DNA of 64,000 nucleotides from an uncultured Chloroflexus sp. (GTDB lineage Bacteria > Chloroflexota > Chloroflexia > Chloroflexales > Chloroflexaceae), in contig NZ_CAKZNK010000127.1 in the NCBI RefSeq assembly GCF_937129525.1, positions 1-64,000 on the forward strand, read 5' to 3'. Position 1 is the first letter of the stretch; each line of letters opens with the position of its first letter. The position numbers and the translations under genes were made by a program. The notes below the pieces were generated by a model. That model was not told the DNA's origin. It was given only the letters and a program-made list of their open reading frames with translations, and ran no database searches. Of the stretch, positions 44,433 through 54,161 are shown one piece after another.

Positions 44433-45992
44433 TCAATCATCACCAACAATCCGCTGCCGGTAAGCAGGAGGCTGGCGCAAACGTGTCGCCTGCTCGAAGG
44501 AATAGGCCAGCCGGATCAGCATCGGTTCAGACCATGCGCTCCCAATAAAGTTGATGGCAACCGGCAATCCGAATGCCATGCCTGCCGGCACCGTCACTAT
44601 CGGATACCCGGCGCGGGCAGCGAGCGAGCTGCTTCCACCGGGGTAGTGGTCGCCACCGATCAGGTCGATTGGCCAGGCCAGGCCAGTTGCCGGAGCCACC
44701 AGCGCATCGAGCTGCTGTTCGTATAACACCTGATCGATTGCCCGGCGCGCAGCGTCGCGACTGGCTTGCAGCGCCTGCTGATAAATCTCATCGTCGAGAC
44801 CGCCGACCGCTACCGCTTGCTGGAATAGCTCCTGACCAAAGAAGCGAAGTTCTATGCCGGCATGCTGTTCGTTGAAGGCAATCAATTCGTCAAGCGAGCG
44901 TGGCGCGCGAGTGGCAGCCTGCGGATCAGGAATGCGTTCGGCAAGATAACGGTTGAGCGTTGCTTTGAATTCGTAGATCAGCACTGTCAATTCAGCTTCA
45001 CTGAAAGCCAGCAGCTCATCAGGCAACGAGACAGGATCGACCACATGCGCGCCAGCCTCGCTCATCGCCTGCAACGCAGCCGCAAATGCTTGTTCGACGT
45101 GACGACCGAATCTTGCAAAGCGCTCACTGCGGAGCACGCCGATCCGTGCGCCCCGCAAGGCATCAGATTGGAGACAGGTACGATAGTCAGGGCGCACATG
45201 CCCGACGGAGGCTGCCGTGGCCGGATCGCGTGGATCGGGGCCGGCAATGATGCCAAGCACGGTGGCAGCGTCGGCCACACAACGAGCGTGCGGCCCGACC
45301 GTATCCTGGGTTGAACTGATCGGAATCACGCCGGCGCGACTTGTCAGGCCAACAGTTGGCTTAATCCCAACCACCCCACACAATGCCGACGGACACGAGA
45401 TCGAGCCGTCGGTTTCAGTGCCGATGGCAACCACGCACATACTTGCTGCCACGGCGATGGCCGATCCCGAACTTGAACCACAGGGACTCCGGGTCAAAAC
45501 GTGCGGATTGCGCGCCTGTCCGCCGCGCGCGCTCCAGCCGCTAGACGAAGCGGTGCTGCGAAAGTTGGCCCATTCGCTCATATTAGATTTGCCGAGAATG
45601 ACTGCTCCGGCGGCGCGCAGGCGGATCGCTACGGTTGCTTCGGCAGCCGGACGTGAACCGAGCAACGCCAGCGAACCGGCGGTGGTTGCCGTGTTATCGA
45701 GTGTATCGATGTTGTCTTTCAGCAGCACAGGAATACCATGCAGCGGACTGCGTGGCCCCAGTGCATCGCGTTCCGTATCGAGCGCAATTGCCGTTTCCAG
45801 CGCCGATGGACTAACCTCAATCACAGCGTTGAGGCAAGGCCCGGCGCGATTGAGCGCTTCGATCCGCTCAAGGCATGCCATTGTCAAGGCTTCCGCAGTG
45901 AGGTTGCCACTTTCCATATCCGCTTGCAGCCCGGCAATGGTTGCTTCGTAGGCCATGGCTCCAATATGGCGTGTTGGATCGTGATCGGTCAT
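44433..45992 (-). CDS. Amidase-signature family protein (GatA/6-aminohexanoate hydrolase-like)
   Basis: The 519-aa enzyme belongs to the Ser-cisSer-Lys amidases. The catalytic Lys is in PVLLKDNIDT, the glycine/serine-rich signature is in SPCGSSSGSAIAVAA, and the nucleophile region TETDGSISCPS follows. The family hydrolyses diverse amides. GatB and GatC are not nearby, and the protein has the longer C-terminus of stand-alone amidases, so a transamidase role is less likely. Its substrate is unknown. ATG 45992 is chosen for GGGAGGAAAGG just upstream. Confidence 0.9.
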   Translation of the reverse strand: MTDHDPTRHIGAMAYEATIAGLQADMESGNLTAEALTMACLERIEALNRAGPCLNAVIEVSPSALETAIALDTERDALGPRSPLHGIPVLLKDNIDTLDNTATTAGSLALLGSRPAAEATVAIRLRAAGAVILGKSNMSEWANFRSTASSSGWSARGGQARNPHVLTRSPCGSSSGSAIAVAASMCVVAIGTETDGSISCPSALCGVVGIKPTVGLTSRAGVIPISSTQDTVGPHARCVADAATVLGIIAGPDPRDPATAASVGHVRPDYRTCLQSDALRGARIGVLRSERFARFGRHVEQAFAAALQAMSEAGAHVVDPVSLPDELLAFSEAELTVLIYEFKATLNRYLAERIPDPQAATRAPRSLDELIAFNEQHAGIELRFFGQELFQQAVAVGGLDDEIYQQALQASRDAARRAIDQVLYEQQLDALVAPATGLAWPIDLIGGDHYPGGSSSLAARAGYPIVTVPAGMAFGLPVAINFIGSAWSEPMLIRLAYSFEQATRLRQPPAYRQRIVGDD

Positions 45993-46207
45993 GCCTTTCC
46001 TCCCCGCTAAAATCGACATCTCTGGCTACGCTTTGCCCGATGAGCGTGAGAGGGAGCGATCTCCGTCCCACGCTTGCCCTTCCCCGGCGAGGTAAGGGAC
46101 ACCAGTGACGCAAGGGCGAGGATGGGTCACTAGCGACGCAAGAGAGTGACGCAAGGGCGAGATATGACGTGTGGGTGAGCCGTAAGGGCGAGATATGACG
46201 TGTGGGT

Positions 46208-46245
46208 GAGCCGTAAGGGCGAATAATTATTCGCCCTTACGGCTC
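46208..46245. repeat. Perfect 38-bp palindrome, left boundary of the repeat island
   Basis: The two 19-base arms are exact complements with no loop, centred on AATAATTATT. The inner 28 bases recur at 46613-46640. On RNA it would form a strong hairpin; as DNA it resembles the palindromes of small non-autonomous repeats. Confidence 0.9.
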
Positions 46246-46610
46246 CTGGCTCCTGGCTCCTGGCTCCCGGCTCCTGGCTCCTGGCTCCCGGCTCCTGCTG
46301 AGCACCTCGCCCTGGCACCGCACCCTGACCCGTCACCCCCGCACCTCATCCTGGCCCGTCACCCTGACCCGTCACCCCCGCACCTCATCCTGGCCCGTCA
46401 CCCTGACCCGTCACCCCCGCACCTCATCCTGGCACCGCACCCCGACACTCGCCCTGGTACTCGCCCTGGCCCGTCGCCCTGGCACTCACCCTGGCCTGTC
46501 ACCCTGACCCGTCACCCCCGCACCTCATCCCGGCACCGCACCCCGGCGACGTCCCGGCGCCCTGACGGCGTCCCGGCGCCCTGACGGCGTCCCGGCGCCC
46601 TGACGACGTA

Positions 46611-46642
46611 ACGTAAGGGCGAATAATTATTCGCCCTTACGT
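46611..46642. repeat. Perfect 32-bp palindrome, right boundary of the repeat island
   Basis: It shares its 28-bp core with the palindrome at 46208-46245. Flanks differ: ACGT-type ends here, GAGCC/GGCTC ends on the left copy. Confidence 0.9.
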
Positions 46643-46728
46643 CGCACCCTTACGTCGCACCCTTACGTCGCCTGCTGAGTACATCATCCCAGCACTCGCC
46701 CTGAACCGTCGCCTGAGCCCGTCATCTA

Positions 46729-49638
46729 CTACAACACCTTCACTGGCGATAACAAACCGGGTCGCTCGCAGTTAGCCGCCTCAATTGCCTCAGCCGAACC
46801 CAATACCGCCACCTGCCCGTAGTCTCGCAGAGCAGCAGCGGCTTCAGCAAAGGCCTCGAAATCGGCAGCCGTTGTTGCCAGCACCTGATCACGGATTTGC
46901 TGGCGATACTCATCGCTCACGCTAGTCAAATAACGAACCAGCGCTGTATACCCTTTCGCGTCAGGCAACTGGTACGCATCCATATCGCCGATGGTACCGA
47001 TAATCGCTCGCTCGATAGTCGTTGAATCGAGCGCTGCCTGCTGCAGAAACTCCGCCATCTCGTCGTAGACATCGAGGGTGCGCAACAGGTTGGGATCGCG
47101 ATACGACGTAGCGATAAACAGACCGGTGCTTCGGTCGTAGTTACCGCCGGCGCCATATGCTCCACCCTGAATCCGAATCCGGTCGAGCAGATAATCAATC
47201 GTGAGGTGACGCAAGACCACCATGGCCGAACCACCGGGTCGAATGCCATGAGCGTGCAGATTCACTCCTTTGGCAACATAGTTGACTTGCGCCGGAATAA
47301 TGAGACCTTCCCCGCCATCAACATTGCGTGTCGGCCAGGACACTGGCGTGTAGTCGGCTTCAGGCAATTCGGCAAGGAAGGAGGTCAACACCGGTAGTAC
47401 CGTCTGCTGATTGTCTGCATCGAGGGTCAGGTTCGCCACCAATCCGCGCCGGTTGATCAACGCCGCGCGCGTGGCTTCAAGATCGGACAGCACGCCCGGC
47501 CAATCGTGTTGAATCCGCTGTTCCAGCTCGCGCAGGAAGAAGAGGGAGGAAATGCCACCCATCTGCTCTTCCGCCCATTCGGCAGGCGAGAAGCGGGCAG
47601 CCAAACGCCGCCGGGCATACGCATTGCCTGCCGGCACCAGCGACGACTCCTTGTTGGCTCTGGCCCGCAACACAATCTGCCGGAACCGCTCGTAGTCATC
47701 AAGATTCACCGTAAGCAGAATTTCGCTCAACAGCCGCAGCAATCCGTTGACCTGGGCCAGCGTACTCTTCCCGCGCACCACCAGGCGACCTACCGGCGTT
47801 GCAGTGGTAACATCAGTCGCCGTCATTGTTGCGGCGTAGATTCCGCCCGTTTCGCGCCCGATCCGTTGCAACAGACGGACAAAATCCGAGGTTGCCGTCC
47901 CCATTTCGGTTAGCGCGCGCGCAAACAGCGGAGCATAGGGCAACAGATGAGCCGGCAACGCGCGCAAATCGAAGGCCAGATCGAGATAGACGATACCGTT
48001 GGTGAAGAGATTGTGGCGCAAGAGCGTCACCCCGCCGCGCTCGTCAACCTCGGTGGGGATACGCTTAACCTGCCGGTCGAGATCGGCCAGGCGCAGCGTC
48101 GGAATCGTGGCAAGTGCTTCGGGCGGATCAGGAGTCTGTTGCCACTCGGCCAGCGCCTGCGTTTCAGCGACCAGCGCCGCGCGCTTCTCGGCATCGAGGG
48201 TTGCCGCAAAAGCATCGATCCGGGCCTGTTCGGCAGCGGCCAGAAGGGCCGCATGGTCGGGATCGGGGCGCAGCATTACGCGAGTGCGGTGCGGATTATC
48301 CAGGAAGAGTTCGCGGATCATCCGTTCAAAGATGCGCTCACCGCTATCAACCGCAGCCCGCACTGCCGCCAGCGGCGCTTCAAACCGGAGCGGCGCAATC
48401 GGATCATCGTCGTAGAGCCAGGTGCTCAATGCGCGCAGCATCAACACCAACCCACGCGGAAAGCTACCGGTATTGTTTTCGCGCAGGCTAAACTCAAAGG
48501 TATTGAAGGCAGCCGCAATTGTTTCGGGATCGATCCCCTGTTCGGCGAGTTCGGTCAACACGCGCAGGATCAATTCCTCAACCTGGCTAGCGCTGGCGGG
48601 ATCAATGCCCTTCATCCCGACCGAGAAAGTCTGCTGAAGCAGATCGCTCTCATAGCCACCGACGACCTCTTCACCTAAACCTGAATCGATTAACGCTTTG
48701 CGCAGCGGCGCTGCCGCATTCCCCAACAGAATGTAACTCAGCAGCTCGCGCGCCATCACCTGGGTTGGATCGCGATTGTCATCGATCAACCAGTTGAGCA
48801 TCACCATGCCCTTCTGGTTGTTGTCGGCACTCGCGCTGAAGGTATGTTCAAACGCGCGCGGTTCGGCAAAACGCGCCTGTCGTTCGATCTGTGACGGCGG
48901 CTCGATCCGCTCAAATTGACTTAGATATTCATCGAGCTTGCGCAACCGCTCCTCTGGTGGATCGTCTCCGTAGAAGAAGATTCGCGCATTCGATGGATGG
49001 TAGAGCGTTTGGTGGAATTGCTTGAATGCCTCGTAGGTAAGATCGGGAATAGCCTGTGGATCGCCTCCCGACGAATGGCCATAAGTGGTATCGGGAAAGA
49101 GTGACTGTTGCGAATAGCGATAGAGCATGCTATCGGGCGAAGAATATGCCCCTTTCATCTCGTTGTAGACCACACCCTTGATCGAAAGCGGGGCATCGGG
49201 ATCGGGCAGCTCGAAATGCCAGCCCTCTTGTTTAAGCACTTCAGGCGTGATGCGCGGGAAGAAGACTGCGTCAAGGTAGACATCGACCAGATTGTAGAAA
49301 TCTTTCAAGTTGGTGCTGGCAACGGGATAGGTCGTCTTGTCGGGATAGGTCATCGCATTGAGGAAGGTATGCACCGATCCCTTGACCAGCGTGAAGAAGG
49401 GGTCTTTGACCGGATACTTGCGCGAACCGCACAACACCGAATGTTCGAGAATATGGGCAATGCCGGTGGAATCACGCGGCGGTGTGCGGAAGGTAATGCC
49501 GAAGCACTTGTTCTCGTCATCGTTTTCAAGCGAGAGCAGTTCGGCGCCGGTTTTAACATGGCGGTAGAGGCGGGCGCGCGTGTTCAGTTCAGAGATGAAC
49601 TCATCACGCAGCAGCTCGAATCCGTACATATTCGTCAT
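46729..49638 (-). CDS. M16C metallopeptidase, presequence-protease (PreP) like
   Basis: The 969-aa zinc peptidase has the inverted HxxEH motif (HILEH, His62-His66) in the expected setting (DSTGIAHILEHSVLCGSRKYPVKDPF) and the distal Glu in VYNEMKGAYSSPDS. Its length and domain order, two M16 halves joined by a helical hinge, fit the PreP/Cym1 family, which degrades short unstructured peptides inside a closed chamber. There is no signal peptide, so it is cytosolic. GAGG lies just upstream of the ATG. It is monocistronic and diverges from the GT2 gene across 77 bp. Confidence 0.93.
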   Translation of the reverse strand: MTNMYGFELLRDEFISELNTRARLYRHVKTGAELLSLENDDENKCFGITFRTPPRDSTGIAHILEHSVLCGSRKYPVKDPFFTLVKGSVHTFLNAMTYPDKTTYPVASTNLKDFYNLVDVYLDAVFFPRITPEVLKQEGWHFELPDPDAPLSIKGVVYNEMKGAYSSPDSMLYRYSQQSLFPDTTYGHSSGGDPQAIPDLTYEAFKQFHQTLYHPSNARIFFYGDDPPEERLRKLDEYLSQFERIEPPSQIERQARFAEPRAFEHTFSASADNNQKGMVMLNWLIDDNRDPTQVMARELLSYILLGNAAAPLRKALIDSGLGEEVVGGYESDLLQQTFSVGMKGIDPASASQVEELILRVLTELAEQGIDPETIAAAFNTFEFSLRENNTGSFPRGLVLMLRALSTWLYDDDPIAPLRFEAPLAAVRAAVDSGERIFERMIRELFLDNPHRTRVMLRPDPDHAALLAAAEQARIDAFAATLDAEKRAALVAETQALAEWQQTPDPPEALATIPTLRLADLDRQVKRIPTEVDERGGVTLLRHNLFTNGIVYLDLAFDLRALPAHLLPYAPLFARALTEMGTATSDFVRLLQRIGRETGGIYAATMTATDVTTATPVGRLVVRGKSTLAQVNGLLRLLSEILLTVNLDDYERFRQIVLRARANKESSLVPAGNAYARRRLAARFSPAEWAEEQMGGISSLFFLRELEQRIQHDWPGVLSDLEATRAALINRRGLVANLTLDADNQQTVLPVLTSFLAELPEADYTPVSWPTRNVDGGEGLIIPAQVNYVAKGVNLHAHGIRPGGSAMVVLRHLTIDYLLDRIRIQGGAYGAGGNYDRSTGLFIATSYRDPNLLRTLDVYDEMAEFLQQAALDSTTIERAIIGTIGDMDAYQLPDAKGYTALVRYLTSVSDEYRQQIRDQVLATTAADFEAFAEAAAALRDYGQVAVLGSAEAIEAANCERPGLLSPVKVL

Positions 49639-49715
49639 GACAACCTCGTCTGATACAATAGGCGACAGGGATTAATTGTGCGTTTACAGAGTATTGTACC
49701 AGAAGCATTCAGGCA

Positions 49716-50693
49716 ATGGCGAACCGAAGATATAGCTCCGTTTCAATCATCTGCACTGCGCGCGACGAAGCCGATAACATTGCCGCGCTGATCGATTCGA
49801 TGCTGATGCAGACGCGACCCGCCGATGAGATCGTGATCAACGATTGTCAAAGCAGCGATGAGACACCGGCAATCGTAGCCGCTTATGCTGCCCGTTACCC
49901 GCACGTCAAGCTGGTACGCGGCGGACACAATATCTCATCGGGACGAAATAATGCTATCCGGCACGCGCGCGGACCAATCATTGCCAGCACCGATGCCGGT
50001 CTTACCCTCGATCCGCACTGGCTGGCGCGCATTATCGCTCCAATTGAAGCGGGTGAGGCCGATTTGGTGGGAGGATTTTTCCACCCTACCCCGCGATCTC
50101 TCTTTGGGCTGGTGTTGGGTGAAACAAACTATCGCCGGAGCAATGAGATTGATCCGGCAGCCTTCCTGCCCTTTGGTAAATCAATGGCCTTCCGCAAAGA
50201 GGTGTGGGAAACGGTGGGTGGGTTTCCAGAATGGGCCAGTCATTGCGAAGACCTGCTCTTCGATCTGGCGGCGCAGCAAGCCGGCTTTCGCCGTGTTTTT
50301 GTGCCCGAGGCTGTCGTCCATTTCGCGCCAAGACCGACATTGCGTGCCTTTATGCACCAGTATTACACTTACGCCCGCGGCGATGGCCGGGCCGGTTTGT
50401 GGCCAGAACGACATGCTTTGCGCTATGCCGTCTATCTGGCGCTGAGCGCCCTGACCAGTCTTGCTATCTCGCAGCCACGCTTGCGGCTGCCCATCGGCGT
50501 TCTGGTCGGGATCGGAGTTGCCGCCTACACCCGCGGCCCCTACCGCCGACTCTGGCCGCGCCTGCGCGGACGGGCCATATCCGAACGGCTGGCCGCGCTG
50601 GCGCTGGTGCCGTTGATTCGACTGGCAGGCGATACCGCCAAAATGGTTGGCTATCCGGTTGGCGTGTGGCGACGGCTACAAAGTCGAACGTGA
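49716..50693 (+). CDS. Family 2 glycosyltransferase
   Basis: The 325-aa GT-A fold enzyme starts with VSIICTARDEADNI and has the sugar-nucleotide site VINDCQSSDET, STDAGLTLDPHWL in place of a DxD motif, and the acceptor-side ASHCEDLLFDLAA (ED). A hydrophobic C-terminal region (~225-310) contains one or two possible membrane segments. It probably transfers a sugar to a lipid or polysaccharide acceptor at the membrane. The start has only a weak AGG two bases upstream. No neighbouring polysaccharide cluster defines its product. Confidence 0.88.
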   Translation: MANRRYSSVSIICTARDEADNIAALIDSMLMQTRPADEIVINDCQSSDETPAIVAAYAARYPHVKLVRGGHNISSGRNNAIRHARGPIIASTDAGLTLDPHWLARIIAPIEAGEADLVGGFFHPTPRSLFGLVLGETNYRRSNEIDPAAFLPFGKSMAFRKEVWETVGGFPEWASHCEDLLFDLAAQQAGFRRVFVPEAVVHFAPRPTLRAFMHQYYTYARGDGRAGLWPERHALRYAVYLALSALTSLAISQPRLRLPIGVLVGIGVAAYTRGPYRRLWPRLRGRAISERLAALALVPLIRLAGDTAKMVGYPVGVWRRLQSRT

Positions 50694-50739
50694 TGGCATA
50701 GCCGGGCTATGCCATCGCCAATAGCGCTTCCTATACCTC

Positions 50740-51090
50740 TCACGTCGCCGGTTTTGGTCGACGCCGGTTGAAGAACTTGAGTATCAGATCAATCGCAACC
50801 ACAATCATGGTAATAATCCCCAGTTTGGCCAGAGTGCCGACCATCTCAGTAGCGCCGGCCAGCGAAGGGGTTTCGCCAGGATGACCGTCCCGCTCACCAA
50901 ATGGCGGTCTGCCTTCGGCAGAGAAGATGCCTTCCCGTATTCCACCTCTTGGTCGCTCACGCTCGCGGAAACCTTCAGTGGTAGCGAACTGGTCAGTCGG
51001 CAACACATTTTCGGTCCGTAACCAGTTCATTCCCATAACGATCAGCCAGGCAACGCCAAGAATGATGAGAATGCGACCGATAATTTTCAT
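50740..51090 (-). CDS. Small two-helix membrane protein, unknown function
   Basis: The 116-aa protein has an N-terminal membrane helix (IIGRILIILGVAWLIVMGMN), a charged, Gly/Pro/Arg/Glu-rich loop of about 55 residues and a second helix (~88-105) ending in FNRRRPKP. I do not recognise a family. Its ATG overlaps the stop of the upstream DUF4405-like gene (ATGA) and uses the GGAGG inside that gene's end, so the two proteins are translationally coupled and may interact. Confidence 0.75.
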   Translation of the reverse strand: MKIIGRILIILGVAWLIVMGMNWLRTENVLPTDQFATTEGFRERERPRGGIREGIFSAEGRPPFGERDGHPGETPSLAGATEMVGTLAKLGIITMIVVAIDLILKFFNRRRPKPAT

Positions 51091-51587
51091 TGGTTCACCT
51101 CCTCGAGACGAGCAGGCGTCATCGTCGCCCGGGCCTGCGGTTTACGTCGTGAAAAGATGCGTCGAATCATGCCTGCAATCCAGCTCCAGTGGATGGCGAT
51201 GTGCAGGCCGAGCACGAGCACGGTCAGATCGGATGCCTGATGGTGCAAGACCTCGAGCGCGCGATCACGTGTCATCGTCAACCCCAGCATCGGCAGTGCC
51301 TCGCGCGAAATGAAGATACCGGTGGCGACAGTGACAGTAAAGGCAATAAACAGGATTGCGTTCAGCAGATAATTTAAGCGTGAACGCCACGTGGTTTTGG
51401 CAAAGAATCGCTTGCCGACCGTAACAATCCAGTTCCAGTGAAGAAGTAAGTGCGTGATAATCGTCGCTGCCAGCGCCAGACCGAGCCATTCGTGGATCGT
51501 TAGTCCACTGAAGCGGGGCGCAGTTGCGACTAAGAAGGCAATGAACATCGCGCCATCAATCAGGAAGTTGCGCCAGTTTTGTTTCAT
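51087..51587 (-). CDS. DUF4405/cytochrome b561-like membrane protein
   Basis: The 166-aa protein has four membrane helices with paired histidines in them or near their ends (TIHEWLGL, THLLLHWNW, VLHHQASD, LHIAIHWSW). This pattern resembles DUF4405 and small b-type cytochromes, so it may bind heme and move electrons across or within the membrane. ATG 51587 has GGAG eight bases upstream; ATG 51608 is an alternative. It is coupled to the small membrane protein downstream. Confidence 0.72.
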   Translation of the reverse strand: MKQNWRNFLIDGAMFIAFLVATAPRFSGLTIHEWLGLALAATIITHLLLHWNWIVTVGKRFFAKTTWRSRLNYLLNAILFIAFTVTVATGIFISREALPMLGLTMTRDRALEVLHHQASDLTVLVLGLHIAIHWSWIAGMIRRIFSRRKPQARATMTPARLEEVNQ

Positions 51588-51852
51588 CGGTTGCACTCCA
51601 GTTTTCATACCTGCTACCTGGTTTGATGGTATCAGGCAGATTTGAAAGAGTTGTGAAGACGGCGCGCACAATTGGTGAAAGATTCCGCAATCACCGCTGA
51701 GTAACCCGGTAACAGAGGTTTCGTCAATACGTATCGCGCTCGTCGGTTGATACGTGTCAGCGCAATGTCATGCGTGACTACACAATGGTGAAGGGCGACC
51801 CGATGGGCCGCCCTTCACGCGCTCGACGTATTCGGAATATCAATTGCTCACC

Positions 51853-52047
51853 TTAACGGGTGCGAATCCGGAATGGCAAATAGAGCGGGCAGAAACCAAT
51901 CGCGCTCGTGGCGAGAAAAACAACCGCCAGGATCCCGCCAATCCAGGCCAGTACTCCCGACAAGACGTTGGTAACGATCAGCACAGCAATCACGAGCGCC
52001 ACTACCACGCGCGCGATCCGATCGATATTTCCCATATTCGGTGTCAT
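51853..52047 (-). CDS. DUF2892 (YgaP-like) inner-membrane protein
   Basis: This 64-aa protein fits DUF2892 in full: NMGNIDRIARVVVA at the start, two membrane helices, and the C-terminal IGFCPLYLPFRIRT (the CPLY motif). In some proteins this domain is fused to rhodanese; here it is free-standing. The role is unknown, though sulfur handling has been proposed for relatives. GAGGAGGAAGG directly before the ATG confirms the start. Confidence 0.88.
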   Translation of the reverse strand: MTPNMGNIDRIARVVVALVIAVLIVTNVLSGVLAWIGGILAVVFLATSAIGFCPLYLPFRIRTR

Positions 52048-52813
52048 GACCTTCCTCCTCTGAGCGGTAACGGTTTGCCTGATCTGACTATAGCAGATAC
52101 AGAGATACCGATCAGTGACAAAGTCACGTTGCCGTCGTTGCTGGCGTATCGCGTTTTATGAAATGTATCACCAATCTGCCAGCATCACGGCAAGGACAGC
52201 ATCCACTCGCCGACATTTGGCCATATTAAAGTAAAGTATGGATACGTCACGGATGAAAATGCACCTGCGCACAGTCGCACGCCAACATGGAAGACGGAAA
52301 TGACCGGCTGATCCTCAAAGGATGAGACAGACTACGCCAGAACCGGCGAGCTGGCGAGGCGCTCCTGCCAATCCCAAAGGTTCGCTGCTCGCGTCAATCC
52401 ACAGACTTCGCCGGCATTTGCCGGTCATACGCCAGGTCACAAATTTCGATAGCCGCTCCTGGTTTCTCTACTGACCGGCGATCATAATCATATCGTTCAT
52501 CCCAACGCGAGATAACCCCTTGCCGGACAACGCGCCACCTTCTCACGCGCCTTGCGGTTTCACCATCGACCGACCATTCGCGTTCATCCCAACGCGAGAT
52601 AACCCCTTGCCGGACAACGCGCCACCTTCTCACGCGCCTTGCAGTTTCACCATCGACCGACCATTCGCGTTCATCCCAACGCGAGATAACCCCTTGCCGG
52701 ACAACGCGCCGCTCACGCCTGCTCAGCCACGCTCGCTGACAACAGGCCACCTTCTCACGCGCCTGTCAGGCTGTGGTATTGTATGACAGCGTTGAAATAG
52801 CAACGGAGACGAG
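52048..52813. other. Intergenic region containing an 87-bp tandem repeat
   Basis: Outside the repeat at 52495-52711 nothing is recognised. A few copies of short inverted elements occur, but no promoter pair or gene is convincing. The start of the next gene (52814) has GGAG upstream. Confidence 0.4.
52495..52711. repeat. 87-bp tandem repeat, two full copies and one partial
   Basis: Units beginning GTTCATCCCAACGCG start at 52495, 52582 and 52669; the first two differ by a single visible base. Since 87 is a multiple of three, both strands stay open across the array, giving spurious 29-residue peptide repeats. The unit contains no direct-repeat/spacer division, so it is not a CRISPR array. Confidence 0.9.
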
Positions 52814-53968
52814 ATGCGGATTCTCTTTATCACTGGCGAATATCCGCCGCAACCGGGAGGAATCGGCGACTACACGCAACGGCTGGCGCAAGCGCTGACG
52901 CATGCCGGGCACGAGGCGCTCATCCTGACCGCCGCGCAGCGCAGATGGCAACTCTGGCGGTCAACCGGCGCCGGTGATGAGGCATTGGTTGCCCCAGGAG
53001 GACGCGCCGGCTGGGATGTAACTACCGCTCTCCGGCTAGCGAGACTGATACACCGCATCCAACCCGATTGGTGCCACATTCAATACCAGACCGGCGCCTA
53101 TGGCATGCAGATCGGCATCAATTTCCTTCCCCTGCTGCTGCGGCGAGCGAGGATTGCCACTGCAATCACCTACCACGATCTGCTGCCACCTTACCTGTTC
53201 CCTAAAGCGGGGATAGTGCGCGATTGGGTCACCCTGTTGCCGGCCCGCACAGCCAGCGCAGTCATTGCGACCAATCCTGAAGATGAGATGGTTTTGCGCT
53301 CCGCCGGCTTGCAACCGCGCTTCATTCCGATTGGCGCCAATATCGAGCCAATGCTGCCGCCGAACTTTGACCGCGCCACATGGCGCTCGCGCCTCGGCGT
53401 TGCCGCTGATGAGGCCTTGATCGGGTATTTTGGCTTGCTTTCGCCGGGGAAGGGAGTCGATGTGCTGCTCGATCTGGTCGCCACTCATCCAGGCTGGCGA
53501 TTACTGATTATCGGTGGCGCTGCCACTGCGCCAACCGATCGAGCCTACGCCGCGACGGTACAGCAACGGATCGCAACCGCTCTCGGTGATCGGGTGATCA
53601 TAACCGGCCATATTGCGCCGGATCAGGTCTCTGCCCATCTGAGCGCCTGCGATATTGTGGCGCTGCCTTTCCGCGATGGCGCTTCACTGCGTCGCGGTAG
53701 CCTGCTGGCGGCGCTGGCTCATGGCTGTGTCGTCGTCACCACACCACCTACCTCAGCGGCGACTGCGGCATCCCTCGCTGAAGCGGTGCAATTCGCGACA
53801 GCTCAACCTGAAGCAATTGCCACTGCCATCGAAACGTTACTCGCCAATCCAACAAGCCGCGCGCGCCTCGGCGCTGCGGCTCGCGCCGTTGCTCACCGGT
53901 TTAACTGGACTGCCATTGCTGCTGCCCATCTCGATCTGTACCGCGCGCCGCATCCACGAATCGGATAA
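52814..53968 (+). CDS. Family 4 (GT-B) glycosyltransferase
   Basis: The 384-aa protein is a two-domain GT-B enzyme. The N-terminal domain opens with ILFITGEYPPQPGGIGDYTQRLA, the acceptor side typical of GT4. The C-terminal domain has IGYFGLLSPGKGVDVLLDL, ITGHIAPDQVSAHLSACDIVALPF and the sugar-nucleotide region RRGSLLAALAHG where many GT4 enzymes have EGFG. It transfers a sugar from a nucleotide donor to an unknown acceptor. GGAG lies five bases before the ATG. It stands alone. Confidence 0.9.
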   Translation: MRILFITGEYPPQPGGIGDYTQRLAQALTHAGHEALILTAAQRRWQLWRSTGAGDEALVAPGGRAGWDVTTALRLARLIHRIQPDWCHIQYQTGAYGMQIGINFLPLLLRRARIATAITYHDLLPPYLFPKAGIVRDWVTLLPARTASAVIATNPEDEMVLRSAGLQPRFIPIGANIEPMLPPNFDRATWRSRLGVAADEALIGYFGLLSPGKGVDVLLDLVATHPGWRLLIIGGAATAPTDRAYAATVQQRIATALGDRVIITGHIAPDQVSAHLSACDIVALPFRDGASLRRGSLLAALAHGCVVVTTPPTSAATAASLAEAVQFATAQPEAIATAIETLLANPTSRARLGAAARAVAHRFNWTAIAAAHLDLYRAPHPRIG

Positions 53969-54020
53969 AAAGGTGCAAACTACCGGCTTTCTCTCATTGT
54001 GCCGCGTGAACCTTATTTAT

Positions 54021-54049
54021 AGCGGCAACTGCCGCCGCAGCCTGCCGCT
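54021..54049. terminator. Weak inverted repeat after the GT4 gene
   Basis: AGCGGCA and TGCCGCT enclose 15 bases in the 193-bp gap between convergent genes. It lacks a T-tract, and its role as a terminator is a guess from position. Confidence 0.3.
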
Positions 54050-54161
54050 CTACTTCCCGCTCGCGTGTCGTTCGCTTCAGGTCACTGCTTCCTGCCCTGG
54101 AAGAAAGCGCGACCAGATGGAACTGATGAGCGCTCGACCGGGTGTAACAAAAGAAAAACAT

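Larger units (their letters stand above)
45993..46728. repeat. GC-rich repeat island bounded by two perfect palindromes
   Basis: No gene is supported here. From 46153 a 31-bp unit occurs twice and then runs into a perfect 38-bp palindrome (46208-46245). Next come 7-bp CTCCTGG-type repeats (46242-46300), then a C-rich 39-bp unit three times in tandem (46323-46439) with degenerate copies to 46545. A 19-bp unit occurs three times (46547-46603), followed by a second palindrome (46611-46642, 32 bp) sharing a 28-bp core with the first, and short ACGTCGCACCCTT repeats. Codon-like structure is absent. Confidence 0.85.

Noticed and set aside
46130-46545. 39-bp C-rich tandem units considered as a CRISPR array or a repeat-protein gene
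   Set aside because: The whole unit repeats without variable spacers, and the open frame just encodes low-complexity peptides.
52394-52786. Open frames on both strands with 29-residue repeats
   Set aside because: They are a by-product of an 87-bp tandem repeat; no start signal or conserved domain supports either.
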